A program made the position numbers and the translations under genes. This document shows, piece after piece, positions 1 to 11,652 of a DNA stretch of 64,000 bases. The DNA comes from Yersinia bercovieri ATCC 43970 (lineage in GTDB: Bacteria > Pseudomonadota > Gammaproteobacteria > Enterobacterales > Enterobacteriaceae), in contig NZ_CP054044.1 in the NCBI RefSeq assembly GCF_013282745.1, forward strand, positions 3,720,001-3,784,000, in the 5' to 3' direction. The first letter of the stretch is position 1; each line of letters begins with the position of its first letter. The notes under the pieces are model-generated. The model saw nothing but the letters and a program-made list of their open reading frames with translations. It did not search any database and was not told the DNA's origin.

Positions 1-647
1 GAACGACGCGCCAACTGGTGCGCCCCTTCAGCGGTTAACTCCAGCCCCATACATCTGGCGCTGCGCGAAACAATGTGTTCTAAATCAGCGACCTGGTAAA
101 ACTCAAGGCGCTGCACAATACCAAAGCGATCACGTAACGGCGAGGTCAATGAGCCAGCACGGGTCGTGGCGCCGATCAAGGTAAAGGGCGGTAAATCAAG
201 TTTGATTGAGCGGGCTGCTGGGCCTTCGCCAATCATGATATCCAACTGGTAATCTTCCATGGCTGGATACAGAATCTCTTCGACGACCGGTGACAGGCGG
301 TGTATTTCATCAATAAACAGCACATCGTGCGGCTCAAGATTGGTCAACATCGCGGCTAAATCACCCGCTTTTTCCAGCACGGGGCCGGAAGTGGTGCGCA
401 GATTCACCCCCATCTCATTGGCGACAATATTCGCCAATGTGGTTTTACCCAAGCCTGGCGGGCCGAAGATCAGCACGTGGTCGAGTGCATCACCGCGCTG
501 TCTGGCCGCTTGAATAAAGATTTCCATTTGCTCACGGACATGGGGCTGCCCGACATATTCAGCCAACAGTTTCGGGCGGATGGCCCGATCAATGCTCTCT
601 TCATCACTGATAACGCCCGCTGAGATCAGGCGGTCGGCTTCAATCAT
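1..647 (-). CDS. ruvB: Holliday junction branch migration ATPase RuvB (5' part, cut by window edge)
   Basis: AAA+ motor that drives branch migration of Holliday junctions with RuvA. The first 215 codons are present and the 3' part lies outside the window. The translation opens MIEADRL, as in E. coli RuvB. It carries a Walker A motif GPPGLGKTT (about 430-456) and a Walker B/DEIHR motif about 50 residues later. ATG occurs twice in tandem (650 and 647). I took 647 because the upstream AGGGG is then 6 bases away and the protein matches the family start. It lies 13 bp downstream of ruvA in the same operon, so it should share the LexA-controlled promoter upstream of ruvA. Confidence 0.96.
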   Translation of the reverse strand, partial: MIEADRLISAGVISDEESIDRAIRPKLLAEYVGQPHVREQMEIFIQAARQRGDALDHVLIFGPPGLGKTTLANIVANEMGVNLRTTSGPVLEKAGDLAAMLTNLEPHDVLFIDEIHRLSPVVEEILYPAMEDYQLDIMIGEGPAARSIKLDLPPFTLIGATTRAGSLTSPLRDRFGIVQRLEFYQVADLEHIVSRSARCMGLELTAEGAHQLARR

Positions 648-660
648 CATCTTCCCCTAT

Positions 661-1278
661 TTATAACGCGGCACGCAGAGCATCACGGATCAAGGTTTCA
701 CAATCCGCCCCCGGTTTAGCGATTTTGCTCACCAAACGGCTGGCTTCCTGCGGCTTATAGCCTAACGCCACCAAGGCTGAAGCGGCTTCAGCTTCAATAT
801 CCGCATCAGAGAGTTGTGATGAAGAGGAGGCCGGTAAGGTGATGTCGCCGGTATTGTTGAACAGGTCGCCATTCAGCCCCTTGAAGCGGTCTTTCATTTC
901 GACCACCAAACGTTCAGCCGTCTTCTTACCAACACCCGGTAGTTTTACCAGTGTCGTAATATCTTCGCGCTCAACCGCTGCCACAAACTGCTGCGCTGAC
1001 ATACCGGAGAGAATGGCTAACGCCAATTTTGGCCCGACGCCGTTCACTTTGATCAATTCGCGAAACAGTGCCCGCTCCTGCTTATCATTGAAGCCGTACA
1101 GCAGTTGGGCATCTTCACGCACGATAAATTGGGTAAAGATAATGGCTTCCTGCCCCAGTTCAGGCAGCTCATAAAAACAGGTCATTGGCAGTTGGACTTC
1201 ATAGCCAACACCGTTTGCTTCCAACAGCACCAGTGGTGGCTGTTTTTCCAAAATGATACCTCTGAGGCGGCCTATCAC
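661..1278 (-). CDS. ruvA: Holliday junction DNA-binding protein RuvA
   Basis: Tetrameric protein that binds four-way junctions and loads RuvB. It has 205 residues, close to the 203 of E. coli. The N-terminal OB-fold domain begins [12 protein letters not shown]. The central region holds two helix-hairpin-helix segments ([13 protein letters not shown] and [13 protein letters not shown]), which contact the junction arms. The C-terminal domain (about 150-205) is the RuvB-binding three-helix part. A LexA-type box lies about 115 bp upstream of the start, so SOS induction is expected. Confidence 0.97.
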   Translation of the reverse strand: MIGRLRGIILEKQPPLVLLEANGVGYEVQLPMTCFYELPELGQEAIIFTQFIVREDAQLLYGFNDKQERALFRELIKVNGVGPKLALAILSGMSAQQFVAAVEREDITTLVKLPGVGKKTAERLVVEMKDRFKGLNGDLFNNTGDITLPASSSSQLSDADIEAEAASALVALGYKPQEASRLVSKIAKPGADCETLIRDALRAAL

Positions 1279-1389
1279 GTGAATCTCTCCTTACCCATAA
1301 TCCCCTTTGCACTTGAAGCTGCATAGATGCTAGCGGCAATTCAAATTACTTTGGGTAGAAACATAATTGGCTGTTTATAGCATAAAAAA

Positions 1390-1409
1390 GGCTGGATGGA
1401 TATCCAGCC
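1390..1409 (-). promoter_or_regulatory. LexA (SOS) box of ruvAB, overlapping the ruvC 3' hairpin/terminator
   Basis: A perfect 8-bp inverted repeat with the form CTG-N10-CAG (core 1392-1407), the LexA consensus arrangement, in the ruvC-ruvA gap. On the minus strand it is followed directly by a run of six T, so the transcript of the same DNA would form a GC-rich hairpin plus U-tract, an intrinsic terminator for ruvC. E. coli ruvAB also has a LexA site at this position. The double role is inference. Confidence 0.75.
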
Positions 1410-1446
1410 CGTAATAACAGTTAACCGGCTCGCATTAAAACCTGGG

Positions 1447-1968
1447 TCAACGGATCCTGCCGCGCGCCAATGTCATCTGATTATTACCCAATCGAAGGGT
1501 ATTTTGGCTGAGATGACAGTGAGTGATGGCAATAGCCAAGGCATCGGCCGCATCGGCCTGAGGATTCGCAGGTAGCTTCAACAGTGAACGCACCATGTGC
1601 TGAACCTGGCTTTTTTCAGCAGCTCCCGTTCCTACGACGGTTTGCTTCACCTGACGAGCGGCATATTCAGAAACCGGCAAATTCAGGTTTACCGCAGCAA
1701 CAATCGCCGCCCCACGCGCTTGCCCCAGTTTTAAAGCCGAATCTGGATTTTTCGCCATAAACACTTGTTCAATAGCAAAAAAATCGGGTTGGAACTGAGT
1801 GATGATTTCAGTCACGCCAGCATAAATCAGCTTCAGCCGCGTTGGCATATCGTCAACCACAGTACGGATACAGCCGCTACCCAGATAAGTGAGTTGGCGA
1901 CCCTCCTGGCGGATGACGCCATAGCCGGTGACCCGAGAACCGGGATCGATACCTAATACGATCGCCAT
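1447..1968 (-). CDS. ruvC: Holliday junction resolvase RuvC
   Basis: Dimeric endonuclease that cuts Holliday junctions symmetrically. It is 173 residues long, the family length. The N-terminal [18 protein letters not shown] holds the first catalytic Asp (D7). The second acidic residue is in FAIEQVFM, and the C-terminal pair in [13 protein letters not shown]. The retroviral-integrase/RNase H fold is complete. It is separated from ruvA by 168 bp with no yebB homologue between. An IS200-type element lies between it and yebC, its usual upstream neighbour. Confidence 0.97.
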   Translation of the reverse strand: MAIVLGIDPGSRVTGYGVIRQEGRQLTYLGSGCIRTVVDDMPTRLKLIYAGVTEIITQFQPDFFAIEQVFMAKNPDSALKLGQARGAAIVAAVNLNLPVSEYAARQVKQTVVGTGAAEKSQVQHMVRSLLKLPANPQADAADALAIAITHCHLSQNTLRLGNNQMTLARGRIR

Positions 1969-2181
1969 ACCAATTTATTTACCTTGTTCGCCCAGTTGCG
2001 GCTCAACGATATGACTTTAGTGATACCGAGGGATAAAAGCACCACATTAATCGGGCCTCTGCGGCACTGCAAATAAATATCCTCCGGCATAGCCGGAGGT
2101 TTTTCATATGCGCCTATAAGGCTCTCTTACCTGCCGCGCCCTAACAGGCGCATCGCGATCTGACATTTGCATCACAATTCG

Positions 2182-2640
2182 TTACTTACGGCCCGTAAAC
2201 GGGCTACCCGGATAGGGGATCGACAACTGCTCACCCATTTTATCCTCTTCCAGTTGGTGTTTTATGTATTCTTGTATCCTGGCTGTATTTTTACCCACCG
2301 TATCAACGTAATACCCTCGACACCAAAACTCCCGGTTACGATATTTGAACTTCAAATCGCCAAACTGCTCATAAAGCATCAGGCTACTCTTTCCCTTTAG
2401 GTATCCCATAAAGCCCGACACACTCATCTTGGGTGGGATTTCCAGAAGCATATGGATGTGATCCACACAACATTCCGCTTCCAGAATATTCACGTTCTTC
2501 CATTCGCACAGCTTTCTTAAAATACTGCCAATCGCTTTGCGCTTTTCCCCGTAGAACACCTGTCTTCGGTACTTCGGCGCAAATACTATGTGATATTTAC
2601 AGTTCCATCGCGTGTGCGCTAAGCTCTTTTCGTCCCTCAT
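2182..2640 (-). CDS. tnpA: IS200/IS605-family Y1 transposase TnpA
   Basis: Single-strand-specific tyrosine (Y1) HUH transposase of 152 residues, the exact length of IS1541/IS200 TnpA. The HUH metal motif is HIH at residues 61-63 within CVDHIHMLLEIPP. The likely nucleophile is Tyr125 in IQEYIKHQ. The start at 2640 (MRDEKSLAHT) is chosen over an in-frame ATG 17 codons upstream because it matches family length and has an AGGGGG ribosome site just before it. That site lies in one arm of a large inverted repeat (2647-2715), so translation is probably damped, as known for IS200. Confidence 0.93.
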   Translation of the reverse strand: MRDEKSLAHTRWNCKYHIVFAPKYRRQVFYGEKRKAIGSILRKLCEWKNVNILEAECCVDHIHMLLEIPPKMSVSGFMGYLKGKSSLMLYEQFGDLKFKYRNREFWCRGYYVDTVGKNTARIQEYIKHQLEEDKMGEQLSIPYPGSPFTGRK

Positions 2641-2646
2641 AGGGAC

Positions 2647-2715
2647 CCCCTTTTGATTTCTTGTTGAACGTTTGCAGTTGCCAGACCGCAAACTGTTTTA
2701 ACAAATCAAAAGGGG
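2647..2715 (-). promoter_or_regulatory. IS leader hairpin sequestering the tnpA ribosome site
   Basis: Inverted repeat immediately upstream of tnpA. The outer arms are CCCCTTTTGATTT (2647-2659) and AAATCAAAAGGGG (2703-2715). An inner pair, GTTTGC/GCAAAC, lies at 2670-2693. In the minus-strand transcript the AAAGGGGGT that would serve as the Shine-Dalgarno site is inside the stem. In IS200 an equivalent hairpin and an antisense RNA keep transposase synthesis very low. I see the hairpin here but have no evidence for the antisense RNA. Confidence 0.7.
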
Positions 2716-2750
2716 TTTTTATAACTGACTCAAAGCTGAAAGCTTTACGG

Positions 2751-2773
2751 AACCCCCAGCCTAGCTGGGGGTT
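2751..2773. repeat. Perfect subterminal hairpin at the transposase 5' end of the IS
   Basis: Ten-base perfect arms with a 3-base loop and T-rich flank (gggggttttc). In IS200-type elements this left-end palindrome is recognised by TnpA as single-stranded DNA, and it can also terminate transcription entering from outside. Confidence 0.65.
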
Positions 2774-2857
2774 TTCTGTGCACAAAAACGCTGGCCACTA
2801 ACAGTGACCAGCGATGATGACAGATATCGCTAATGTGTAGCATGAGATAGCACAGCT

Positions 2858-3601
2858 TTACAGTGTTGCTGCAACTTCATCAGAGATTTCACCATTATGG
2901 TAAACCTCTTGCACATCATCAGAATCTTCCAGCATGTCGATCAAACGCAGCAGTTTTGGTGCTGTTTCGGCATCCAGATCCGCTTTGGTTGATGGGATCA
3001 AAGCGACTTCCGCGCCTTCTGCCACTAGCCCTGTGGCATCTAAAGCATCTTTTACCGCCCCCAGAGACTCCCAAGGCGTGAACACGTCAATGGCACCATC
3101 GTCATAGACCACGATATCATCTGCACCCGCTTCCAACGCCGCATCCATCACGGCATCTTCTTCCAAACCTGGCGCGTAAGAGATGACGCCTTTTTTGGTG
3201 AACAGGTAAGAAACAGAGCCATCAGTCCCCAGATTGCCACCGGTTTTGGTGAATGCATGGCGGACTTCAGATACGGTACGGTTACGGTTATCACTCAGAC
3301 ACTCAACCATCACGGCAGTGCCGCCTGGGCCATAGCCTTCGTAAATGATTGTTTCCATGTTGTTATCTTCATCACCACCAACACCACGGGCAATTGCACG
3401 GTTCAGGGTGTCGCGTGTCATGTTATTCGACAGCGCTTTATCGATAGCCGCACGTAACCGTGGGTTCGCACCGGGATCACCGCCACCCAGACGGGCGGCA
3501 GTCACCAGCTCGCGGATAATTTTAGTAAAAATCTTACCGCGTTTGGCATCCTGCGCCGCTTTGCGGTGTTTTGTGTTGGCCCATTTACTATGACCTGCCA
3601 T
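2858..3601 (-). CDS. yebC: YebC/TACO1-family protein
   Basis: Three-domain protein of 247 residues, the family length. It begins [22 protein letters not shown], the highly conserved YebC N-terminus. The family has long been annotated as a transcriptional regulator, and more recent work on TACO1/YebC proteins points to translation of proline-rich stretches. Which role applies here cannot be judged from sequence. An upstream in-frame ATG would add four residues; I chose 3601 because GGAGAT precedes it by 5 bases and the family start is MAGHSKW. It is followed by the IS element and precedes ruvC. Confidence 0.95.
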   Translation of the reverse strand: MAGHSKWANTKHRKAAQDAKRGKIFTKIIRELVTAARLGGGDPGANPRLRAAIDKALSNNMTRDTLNRAIARGVGGDEDNNMETIIYEGYGPGGTAVMVECLSDNRNRTVSEVRHAFTKTGGNLGTDGSVSYLFTKKGVISYAPGLEEDAVMDAALEAGADDIVVYDDGAIDVFTPWESLGAVKDALDATGLVAEGAEVALIPSTKADLDAETAPKLLRLIDMLEDSDDVQEVYHNGEISDEVAATL

Positions 3602-3619
3602 AAGTATCTCCAAAATAGC

Positions 3620-4054
3620 CTAAAAGACGTACTCTTCAATCGCTTGCTGGTTGCTCCAGGATTTGGTCAATGCAGCGGCATCCGCCGCATTGAGCCACTG
3701 GTAAGCGAGATGTTCGGTGATCACCACATCTCGCTCTTCGGGTAGCGCCAGACAGAACCAATGCTCTTTATTCCGTGTCACACCCGGTGCATAGCGACGG
3801 CGCAAATGCGCAAAGAGTTCAAATTCCACACAGCGCTGGCAGTCGAACAGCTCCAGATTTTCACCCAGTATATCAATGCCGACCTCTTCCTTTACTTCGC
3901 GCTGCGCAGTTTGCAACGGGGTCTCCCCCTCCTCCAGACTGCCAGTCACTGACTGCCAGAAATCAGGATCATCTCGCCGTTGCAACATCAGCACCCGACC
4001 GCTGGATCTGGCGTAGATAACCGCCAGAATCGATTCGGGGCGTTTATAATTCAT
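3620..4054 (-). CDS. nudB: Dihydroneopterin triphosphate diphosphatase (Nudix)
   Basis: Nudix hydrolase that removes pyrophosphate from dihydroneopterin triphosphate in folate synthesis. It has 144 residues. The Nudix box is complete: GSLEEGE, seven residues, then REVKEEVGI, with the Glu residues that bind the metal. The N-terminus [15 protein letters not shown] matches the family. Its start overlaps the aspS stop by one base (TAATG), so the two are translationally coupled. The aspS-nudB-yebC-ruvC order is the standard enterobacterial one. Confidence 0.93.
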   Translation of the reverse strand: MNYKRPESILAVIYARSSGRVLMLQRRDDPDFWQSVTGSLEEGETPLQTAQREVKEEVGIDILGENLELFDCQRCVEFELFAHLRRRYAPGVTRNKEHWFCLALPEERDVVITEHLAYQWLNAADAAALTKSWSNQQAIEEYVF

Positions 4055-5841
4055 TACTGATTCTCTTCTTCCGCTGCACCTTTCTTCGCCACGACGCTGA
4101 TAGACAGCTCTTGCAGTGAAGCAGGATTGGCAAAGCTTGGCGCGTCAGTCATCAGACAAGCCGCCGCCGTAGTTTTCGGGAAGGCTATCACATCACGGAT
4201 GTTGTCAGTACCAGTCAGCAGCATCACTAAGCGATCCAGACCAAAGGCCAGACCCGCATGGGGTGGTGTGCCATATTTCAGTGCATCCAGCAGGAAGCCA
4301 AACTTCTCACGCTGCTCATGTTCATTGATGCCCAAAATACCAAACACCTGTTGCTGCATTTCAGTGCGGTGAATACGCACAGAACCCCCGCCCACTTCAT
4401 AGCCGTTGATGACCATATCGTACGCATTGGCGATTGCGGTGGTCGGTGCTGCCGCCAACTGTTGCGGGCTCATCTCTTTTGGCGCGGTAAACGGATGGTG
4501 CATCGCCGTCAGGCCGCCTTCGCTGTCATCTTCAAACATCGGGAAGTCAACAACCCACAGTGGTGCCCATGTGCCCAACTGGGTCAGTTGCAGATCACGG
4601 CCCACTTTCAGACGCAATGCGCCCATGGCATCAGTGACTATCTTGTTGCTATCCGCGCCGAAGAACAGGATATCGCCGCTTTCTGCCTGAGTGCGAGTCA
4701 GAATCGCCTCCAGAACCTCAGCGCTGAGGAACTTGGCAATCGGGCTTTGCACCCCCTCCATCCCGGCTGCGCGATCGTTAACTTTCAACCATGCCAAACC
4801 TTTAGCGCCGTAGATGCCAACAAACTGGCCATACTCGTCAATTTGCTTACGAGTCACCTGTGCGCCGCCAGGAACACGCAGTGCTGCAACGCGGCCTTTA
4901 GTATCATTCGCCGGGCCAGAGAAGACTTTAAATTCCACCTCTTTAACCAGATCCGCAACATCCACTAATTCCAGTGGGTTACGCAGATCCGGCTTATCAG
5001 AACCGTAACGGCGCATGGCTTCGGCAAAGGTCATGACCGGGAAATCACCCAGATCAACGCCTTTGGTCTCCTGCCACAGTTCACGCACCAGTTTTTCCAT
5101 CACTTCACGCACTTGATCGGCGGTCATGAAAGAGGTTTCAACATCGATCTGGGTAAATTCAGGCTGACGGTCAGCACGCAAATCTTCGTCACGGAAGCAT
5201 TTTACGATTTGATAGTAGCGGTCAAAACCAGACATCATCAGCAACTGCTTAAACAGCTGTGGTGATTGTGGCAAAGCATAGAATTTGCCTTTATGGACGC
5301 GACTTGGCACCAGATAGTCACGGGCACCTTCTGGTGTCGCTTTGGTCAGCATCGGGGTTTCAATATCGAGAAAACCGTGGCTGTCCATAAAGCGGCGAAC
5401 AAAGCTGGTGATTTTGGCGCGGGTTTTCAGGCGATCAGCCATTTCCGGGCGACGTAAATCCAGATAGCGGTACTTCAGGCGCTGCTCTTCGCTGTTGATC
5501 TGATTAGAGTCCAGTGGCAACGGCTCAGAACGGTTGATGATATTCAGCGCGTTAGCAAAGATCTCCACTTCACCGGTAGACATATCTTTATTGATTTGGC
5601 TATCAGGACGCGCCCGCACGGTACCGGTGATCTGGATGCAAAATTCGTTACGCAGCTCTGATGCTTGCTCATAAGCCGCTTTATGGTCCGGATCGAAGAA
5701 TACCTGAACGATGCCTTCGCGATCTCGCATATCAATAAAAATCAGGCCACCTAGGTCACGGCGACGATTAACCCAACCACAAAGTGTCACTTCCTGGCCC
5801 ACATGGGACAGATTCAACTGCCCGCAATACTCAGTACGCAT
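4054..5841 (-). CDS. aspS: Aspartyl-tRNA synthetase
   Basis: Class II aminoacyl-tRNA synthetase of 595 residues (590 in E. coli), charging tRNA-Asp. It has an N-terminal OB anticodon-binding domain (about 1-105), class II motif 2 around [14 protein letters not shown], a bacterial GAD insertion domain (about 290-420) and motif 3 near the C-terminus ([13 protein letters not shown]). The start is ATG in MRTEYCGQL, the family N-terminus. It is the first gene of the aspS-nudB-yebC group. Confidence 0.97.
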   Translation of the reverse strand: MRTEYCGQLNLSHVGQEVTLCGWVNRRRDLGGLIFIDMRDREGIVQVFFDPDHKAAYEQASELRNEFCIQITGTVRARPDSQINKDMSTGEVEIFANALNIINRSEPLPLDSNQINSEEQRLKYRYLDLRRPEMADRLKTRAKITSFVRRFMDSHGFLDIETPMLTKATPEGARDYLVPSRVHKGKFYALPQSPQLFKQLLMMSGFDRYYQIVKCFRDEDLRADRQPEFTQIDVETSFMTADQVREVMEKLVRELWQETKGVDLGDFPVMTFAEAMRRYGSDKPDLRNPLELVDVADLVKEVEFKVFSGPANDTKGRVAALRVPGGAQVTRKQIDEYGQFVGIYGAKGLAWLKVNDRAAGMEGVQSPIAKFLSAEVLEAILTRTQAESGDILFFGADSNKIVTDAMGALRLKVGRDLQLTQLGTWAPLWVVDFPMFEDDSEGGLTAMHHPFTAPKEMSPQQLAAAPTTAIANAYDMVINGYEVGGGSVRIHRTEMQQQVFGILGINEHEQREKFGFLLDALKYGTPPHAGLAFGLDRLVMLLTGTDNIRDVIAFPKTTAAACLMTDAPSFANPASLQELSISVVAKKGAAEEENQ

Positions 5842-5926
5842 ACAATATCCTTTTACTCAGCCGATGCCGCACGCGTTATACACTCTCCGTGCGGCTGTTT
5901 TCTGATGAACCCTTTTCAGGTATGCC

Positions 5927-6121
5927 TCAGCTACTACTGTCTGGTTTGCTCTTACTGCCCGGTTTGAAATCTGTCGCGTACCAGCCGGTGCCTTTCAATT
6001 GAAAACCGGCCGCAGAGATAAGTTTCGATAACGCAGGCTGATGACACGCAGGACATTGAGTCAGTGGCGCGTCGGAAAATTTCTGCAATTTCTCTAATTG
6101 ATGGTTGCAAGCGCTACACAC
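5927..6121 (-). CDS. FmdB-family small zinc-ribbon protein, possibly 5'-shortened
   Basis: A 64-residue protein with two CxxC pairs (CSAC at 2-5 and CPAC about 20 residues on), the zinc ribbon of FmdB-type regulators. After the ribbon it has the family-like stretch LISAAGFQLKGTGWYATDF. The only usable start is GTG at 6121. Canonical members begin MPxYEYxC, but here the frame is closed by TAA three codons upstream, so the YEY lead-in is absent. Either the gene uses this GTG or it has lost its first codons. It lies 85 bp beyond aspS. Function unknown. Confidence 0.6.
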   Translation of the reverse strand: MCSACNHQLEKLQKFSDAPLTQCPACHQPALSKLISAAGFQLKGTGWYATDFKPGSKSKPDSSS

Positions 6122-6393
6122 CCTATTTTATCCAAATCGACCGTCTATAGGCATAGGTATTTTTTGGATTAGCGTGTTGAAAAAGGGGGTCATTATAAAG
6201 GAAATTCGGAGCATAGATAAGAGCGAACGCACAGCTCAGGTGCGACAAAATCCCTTTCCGTGATGTTTTAACACATCATTTAACAAATTTCCCCCCTCAC
6301 AAGGCGCGCCCGATAACCTATGCTGGCATAAATTGGTCAGCAGATTGAGCCAACCGCCGCTATTCTCCCGTCATGATCTCGAGGCCCGACATA

Positions 6394-6969
6394 ATGAAAC
6401 TTGATGCAAAAACCACCGCACTGGTACTGATTGATCTGCAACAGGGGATCTTGCCCTATGCCAAAGGCCCTTATAGCGCTGAGCAGGTCATCGCAACCAA
6501 TGCGCGGCTGGCCGATAAATTTCGCCAACTCGGTGCTACAGTCGTGTTGGTGCGCGTGGGGTGGTCTGACTCCTTCGCTGAGGCGCTAAAACAGCCGGTC
6601 GATCAGCCTAGCCCTACCCCTGATGGCGGTTTGCCCGAGTCATGGTGGAGATTCCCTGAGCAGCTGGCGGTGAGTGATCAGGATATTAAGGTGATCAAAC
6701 ACCAGTGGGGCGCGTTTTACGGCACTGATTTAGATCTGCAGTTGCGCCGTCGTGGGATTAAAACCGTGGTACTGGCGGGCATTGCCACCAATATTGGTGT
6801 TGAATCGACCGCCCGTACCGCCTGGGAACTGGGTTATGAGTTAGTGATTGCTGAAGATGGTTGCAGCACGGCGAGTGCCGAGATGCAGCAGTTTGCGGTG
6901 AACCATATCTTCCCACGCATTTCCCGCGTTCGCAGCAGCACTGAAATTCTTGCCGCGCTAGACGCATAA
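6394..6969 (+). CDS. yecD: Isochorismatase-family hydrolase YecD
   Basis: Cysteine-hydrolase superfamily protein of 191 residues, clearly YecD by [14 protein letters not shown] and [13 protein letters not shown]. The Asp of IDLQ and the Lys of IKHQWGAF occupy two positions of the usual Asp-Lys-Cys triad. The segment that normally carries the Cys reads [11 protein letters not shown], so the nucleophile is missing, as in E. coli YecD. Catalysis is therefore doubtful. I chose the ATG at 6394 ([11 protein letters not shown]), which has GAGG nine bases upstream. An in-frame ATG at 6373 has no ribosome site. Physiological role unknown. Confidence 0.88.
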   Translation: MKLDAKTTALVLIDLQQGILPYAKGPYSAEQVIATNARLADKFRQLGATVVLVRVGWSDSFAEALKQPVDQPSPTPDGGLPESWWRFPEQLAVSDQDIKVIKHQWGAFYGTDLDLQLRRRGIKTVVLAGIATNIGVESTARTAWELGYELVIAEDGCSTASAEMQQFAVNHIFPRISRVRSSTEILAALDA

Positions 6970-7167
6970 CGCCCCCATACACTCACCGGAATCACATCTT
7001 GGCCTGTGGGGATTCCGGTGAACCACTATCACGCGCAGACAACCCCCTCTTTCCAAACGCTAAACTGAAACTCAAGAAATGACACTCCCGCCATTTTTCT
7101 AGCGACAGTGACCCGGTAGGCGGTTATCATCATTCAGCCAGTCTATGGTTGGGCAATGGAGTTAAAA

Positions 7168-9519
<2,352 letters not shown>

Positions 9520-9530
9520 TCCTCAGCTAT

Positions 9531-9563
9531 AAAAACGGCCCTCGGATTAACCACCGAGAGCCG
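9531..9563 (-). terminator. Rho-independent terminator for cutC (minus strand)
   Basis: Ten-base stem (9536-9545 with 9554-9563, one G-U pair) and an 8-base loop, followed on the minus strand by TTTTT. An ERIC repeat lies between the cutC stop and this terminator. Confidence 0.7.
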
Positions 9564-9594
9564 CTAAAAACGCTGTGGCTTCAGTCTCTGTCGC

Positions 9595-9722
9595 TAGACC
9601 CAAAGTCATTGGAGTTACAGCTAGGCAGCAAACGAGCAAATCCCGATGAGCTGACTTTTGGTCAGTGATTCGGGTGAGAGAGTGCCGCTAACAACGCTGT
9701 AGCTTCAAGGACGAAGGATCTA
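9595..9722. repeat. ERIC (IRU) palindromic repeat, copy 1
   Basis: About 127 bp, with the ERIC core: GAGCTGACTTTTGGTCAGTGA in the centre (imperfect palindrome), AATCCCGAT before it, GGGTGAGAGAGTGCC after it, and CTGTAGCTTCAAGGACGAAGG at the end. It aligns along its length with the copy at 19738-19863. One end abuts the cutC stop codon. A partial extra copy of the terminal motif (CCGCTAAAAACGCTGTGGCTTC) lies just outside at about 9561-9582. Confidence 0.85.
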
Positions 9723-10484
9723 GGCTGAACGTGAAAGTGGTGCGCCCATCACCAGCAAACTCTTCATCGCCTCAACCACTTCACCATCAACACAATAATG
9801 CGCAAACTCATCGACATCACTGTCGGCACACATAGTCACGCCAGCTTTGCGATATTTCATCGTCGAGGGAACCGAACGCCCCGCAGAGCTGTGTAACTCG
9901 CGAATACCGGCATCAATAAATTTCTGCATATTGGTCAGCCGAACACCCGCACCCGCCATGATAATCGGCCCTTGCGTTTGGGTGGCGGCGACTAAATCTT
10001 TCAGTAGTGACAGCCCCAGTTCCGCATTCTGTTGCTGGCCCGAGGTTAGAATCCGCGCCACATTCAGGTCGGTTAATTGCTGCAAGGCGACCATCGGGTT
10101 TTGACACATATCAAATGCACGATGGAATGTGACCGCCAGGTCACCGCTGAGGGACATTATCTCGCGCATCCGCGGCATATCAATATGCCCATCAGTATCC
10201 AGCACCCCCACGACCACGCCCGCAAAACCCATATCACGGATGCGCGCAATATCATTTTTGATGATGGCAAAATCATTATGGCTATAGCAGAAATCACCGC
10301 CCCGAGGTCGCACGATTGGATGCACCGGAATAGTTACGGTCTCTCTGGCTTGCATTAATGCACCGACGCTAGGTGTTAAACCCCCTTCGGACTGACCGCA
10401 GCATAGTTCAATCCGGTCGGCTCCTGCCTTTTCTGCTACCTGCGCACAATCGACGCTATAGCAACAAATTTCCAATTTAGTCAT
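9720..10484 (-). CDS. cutC: CutC-family protein (copper homeostasis)
   Basis: TIM-barrel protein of 254 residues (248 in E. coli). It begins [28 protein letters not shown], the CutC signature with its Cys residues, and carries [10 protein letters not shown]. CutC is named for copper tolerance in E. coli, although later work assigned much of that phenotype to a neighbouring gene and sRNA, so the biochemical role remains uncertain. The stop codon falls at the edge of an ERIC repeat, which may have set the last few codons. The neighbours cmoB and yecM are the standard ones; torYZ is absent. Confidence 0.93.
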   Translation of the reverse strand: MTKLEICCYSVDCAQVAEKAGADRIELCCGQSEGGLTPSVGALMQARETVTIPVHPIVRPRGGDFCYSHNDFAIIKNDIARIRDMGFAGVVVGVLDTDGHIDMPRMREIMSLSGDLAVTFHRAFDMCQNPMVALQQLTDLNVARILTSGQQQNAELGLSLLKDLVAATQTQGPIIMAGAGVRLTNMQKFIDAGIRELHSSAGRSVPSTMKYRKAGVTMCADSDVDEFAHYCVDGEVVEAMKSLLVMGAPLSRSA

Positions 10485-10737
10485 TATCTCCCCCGTTTGA
10501 CGGATGCCACTGCGGCAGTTGTTTTACCCGGTAACTCTGGGCATAGATATCACCTAAGAATTGAATAATTCTATTTCTGAATAATTTATATGCTTAATAT
10601 ATCACTCGCGCTAAAGCTGGATCTCATCCCGCGCGCTAGAGACTTACTATGGCACCCATTTTGAGTTCGTGAGTAGATGTCAGTCACAGTGATAACCATA
10701 AGTGATAGTCGGTGTTGAAATAAATAACCCATTTACG

Positions 10738-11298
10738 TTAGTTATGGTTCTCGCTATCTATTATTTGCCGCAAGGTATATGGGTGAAATTTAATGGTTAT
10801 CTCGCCATCACTCACCGCCAGCGTTGGGTTAGCTAAACGTTCATGCTCCCCTTGCGGTGAACTAAATTTTTCATTGATGCCCACGGGAAATGTCGCGGGT
10901 AGCAAGGCTCGGGCGCGGTGTTGCAGGGTTTGCGGGTCACCGGGCAAAACCAGCTCCACATGCTCCCAGCCCTGATGGGGATAATGGGTTTTCCCCGGAT
11001 ACGGCAGCTCAATGCAATCTATCTGCCAGGGGCCAATAGCTAAAGGTTGCGCTAAATCGAACAGACAAATGGGTCGGCCATTAATCTGCGTCTCGGACAT
11101 CAAATTGCCACAATGTAATAATCCGCTACGCCAGCGCTGCGCGGTTTCAATTTGATAGCAGCGCAATGAAATATGGTCGGCGCTAAATTGAGTCAAATCC
11201 AAATTTAATTTGGCCGAAAAACTCACCAGTTTCTGCTCAAAAATTGGCAGATCAGTGATTAAATCCTGTAATTCGGCGATATCTTGCAAACGGCGCAT
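10738..11298 (-). CDS. yecM: YecM, VOC-superfamily protein of unknown function
   Basis: A 186-residue protein matching YecM: FSADHISLRCYQ, INGRPICLFDL, CIELPYPGKTHYPHQGWEHVELVLPG and NPTLAVSDGEITIKFHPY. The fold is glyoxalase/VOC-like, with His and Glu residues suited to metal binding (DHIS, EHVE, KFH). No reaction is established. It lies between cutC and argS as in E. coli and is divergent from argS. Confidence 0.9.
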   Translation of the reverse strand: MRRLQDIAELQDLITDLPIFEQKLVSFSAKLNLDLTQFSADHISLRCYQIETAQRWRSGLLHCGNLMSETQINGRPICLFDLAQPLAIGPWQIDCIELPYPGKTHYPHQGWEHVELVLPGDPQTLQHRARALLPATFPVGINEKFSSPQGEHERLANPTLAVSDGEITIKFHPYTLRQIIDSENHN

Positions 11299-11473
11299 CT
11301 GGCTCTCCTTTTAAGCGGCGATTTCCGACATTGAAGCGGCCATAATCTACAGTTATTAGCGCTAATCAGCCATATTTTATCTGATTGATTTATGGCGCCA
11401 CCTCAATCATTGCTAATAAAATAGTCAGTTGATCTCTTTGCGGGCTTTCTTCACCGCAACCACCGCCCCGATG

Positions 11474-11502
11474 CTGACGCCGAAAGGCAAATATGGTATA
11501 AA
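11474..11502 (+). promoter_or_regulatory. Probable argS promoter in the 353-bp yecM-argS gap
   Basis: CTGACG-N17-TATAAA is a sigma-70-type pair about 150 bp upstream of argS. The rest of the 11299-11652 gap shows no gene. It must also hold the yecM promoter on the other strand, which I could not place. Confidence 0.45.
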
Positions 11503-11652
11503 TCCTGCCATCTTGCGACTAACACGCTGTCAGCCCGCCCCACCGTCACTCATTGATTGCGGTATCAGGCGCTGGCCACGTTTGAATTAACTGGCACAGA
11601 GACTCTTTTGTGCATCACTAATGTCTCTTTTGTGCGTAATTAAGGTAACCCG

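Larger units (their letters stand above)
2070..2785 (-). mobile_element. IS200/IS605-family element, IS1541-like
   Basis: An element of about 0.7 kb carrying a single Y1 transposase, inserted between ruvC and yebC. It has no terminal inverted repeats, as expected for the family. Subterminal perfect hairpins lie on each side: arms AACCCCCAGC/GCTGGGGGTT at 2751-2773 (transposase 5' side) and CCTCCGGC/GCCGGAGG at 2081-2099 (3' side). The distance between them fits the roughly 708-bp IS1541 and IS200 elements known from Yersinia and Salmonella. The exact ends cannot be fixed from one copy and may be off by 10-20 bp. The transposase frame is intact, so the element may be active. Confidence 0.8.

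Noticed and set aside
3257..3593. Open frames on the plus strand inside yebC
   Set aside because: Shadow frames of a clear minus-strand gene. Similar shadows occur inside aspS, ruvA, hutF and astD and were treated the same way.
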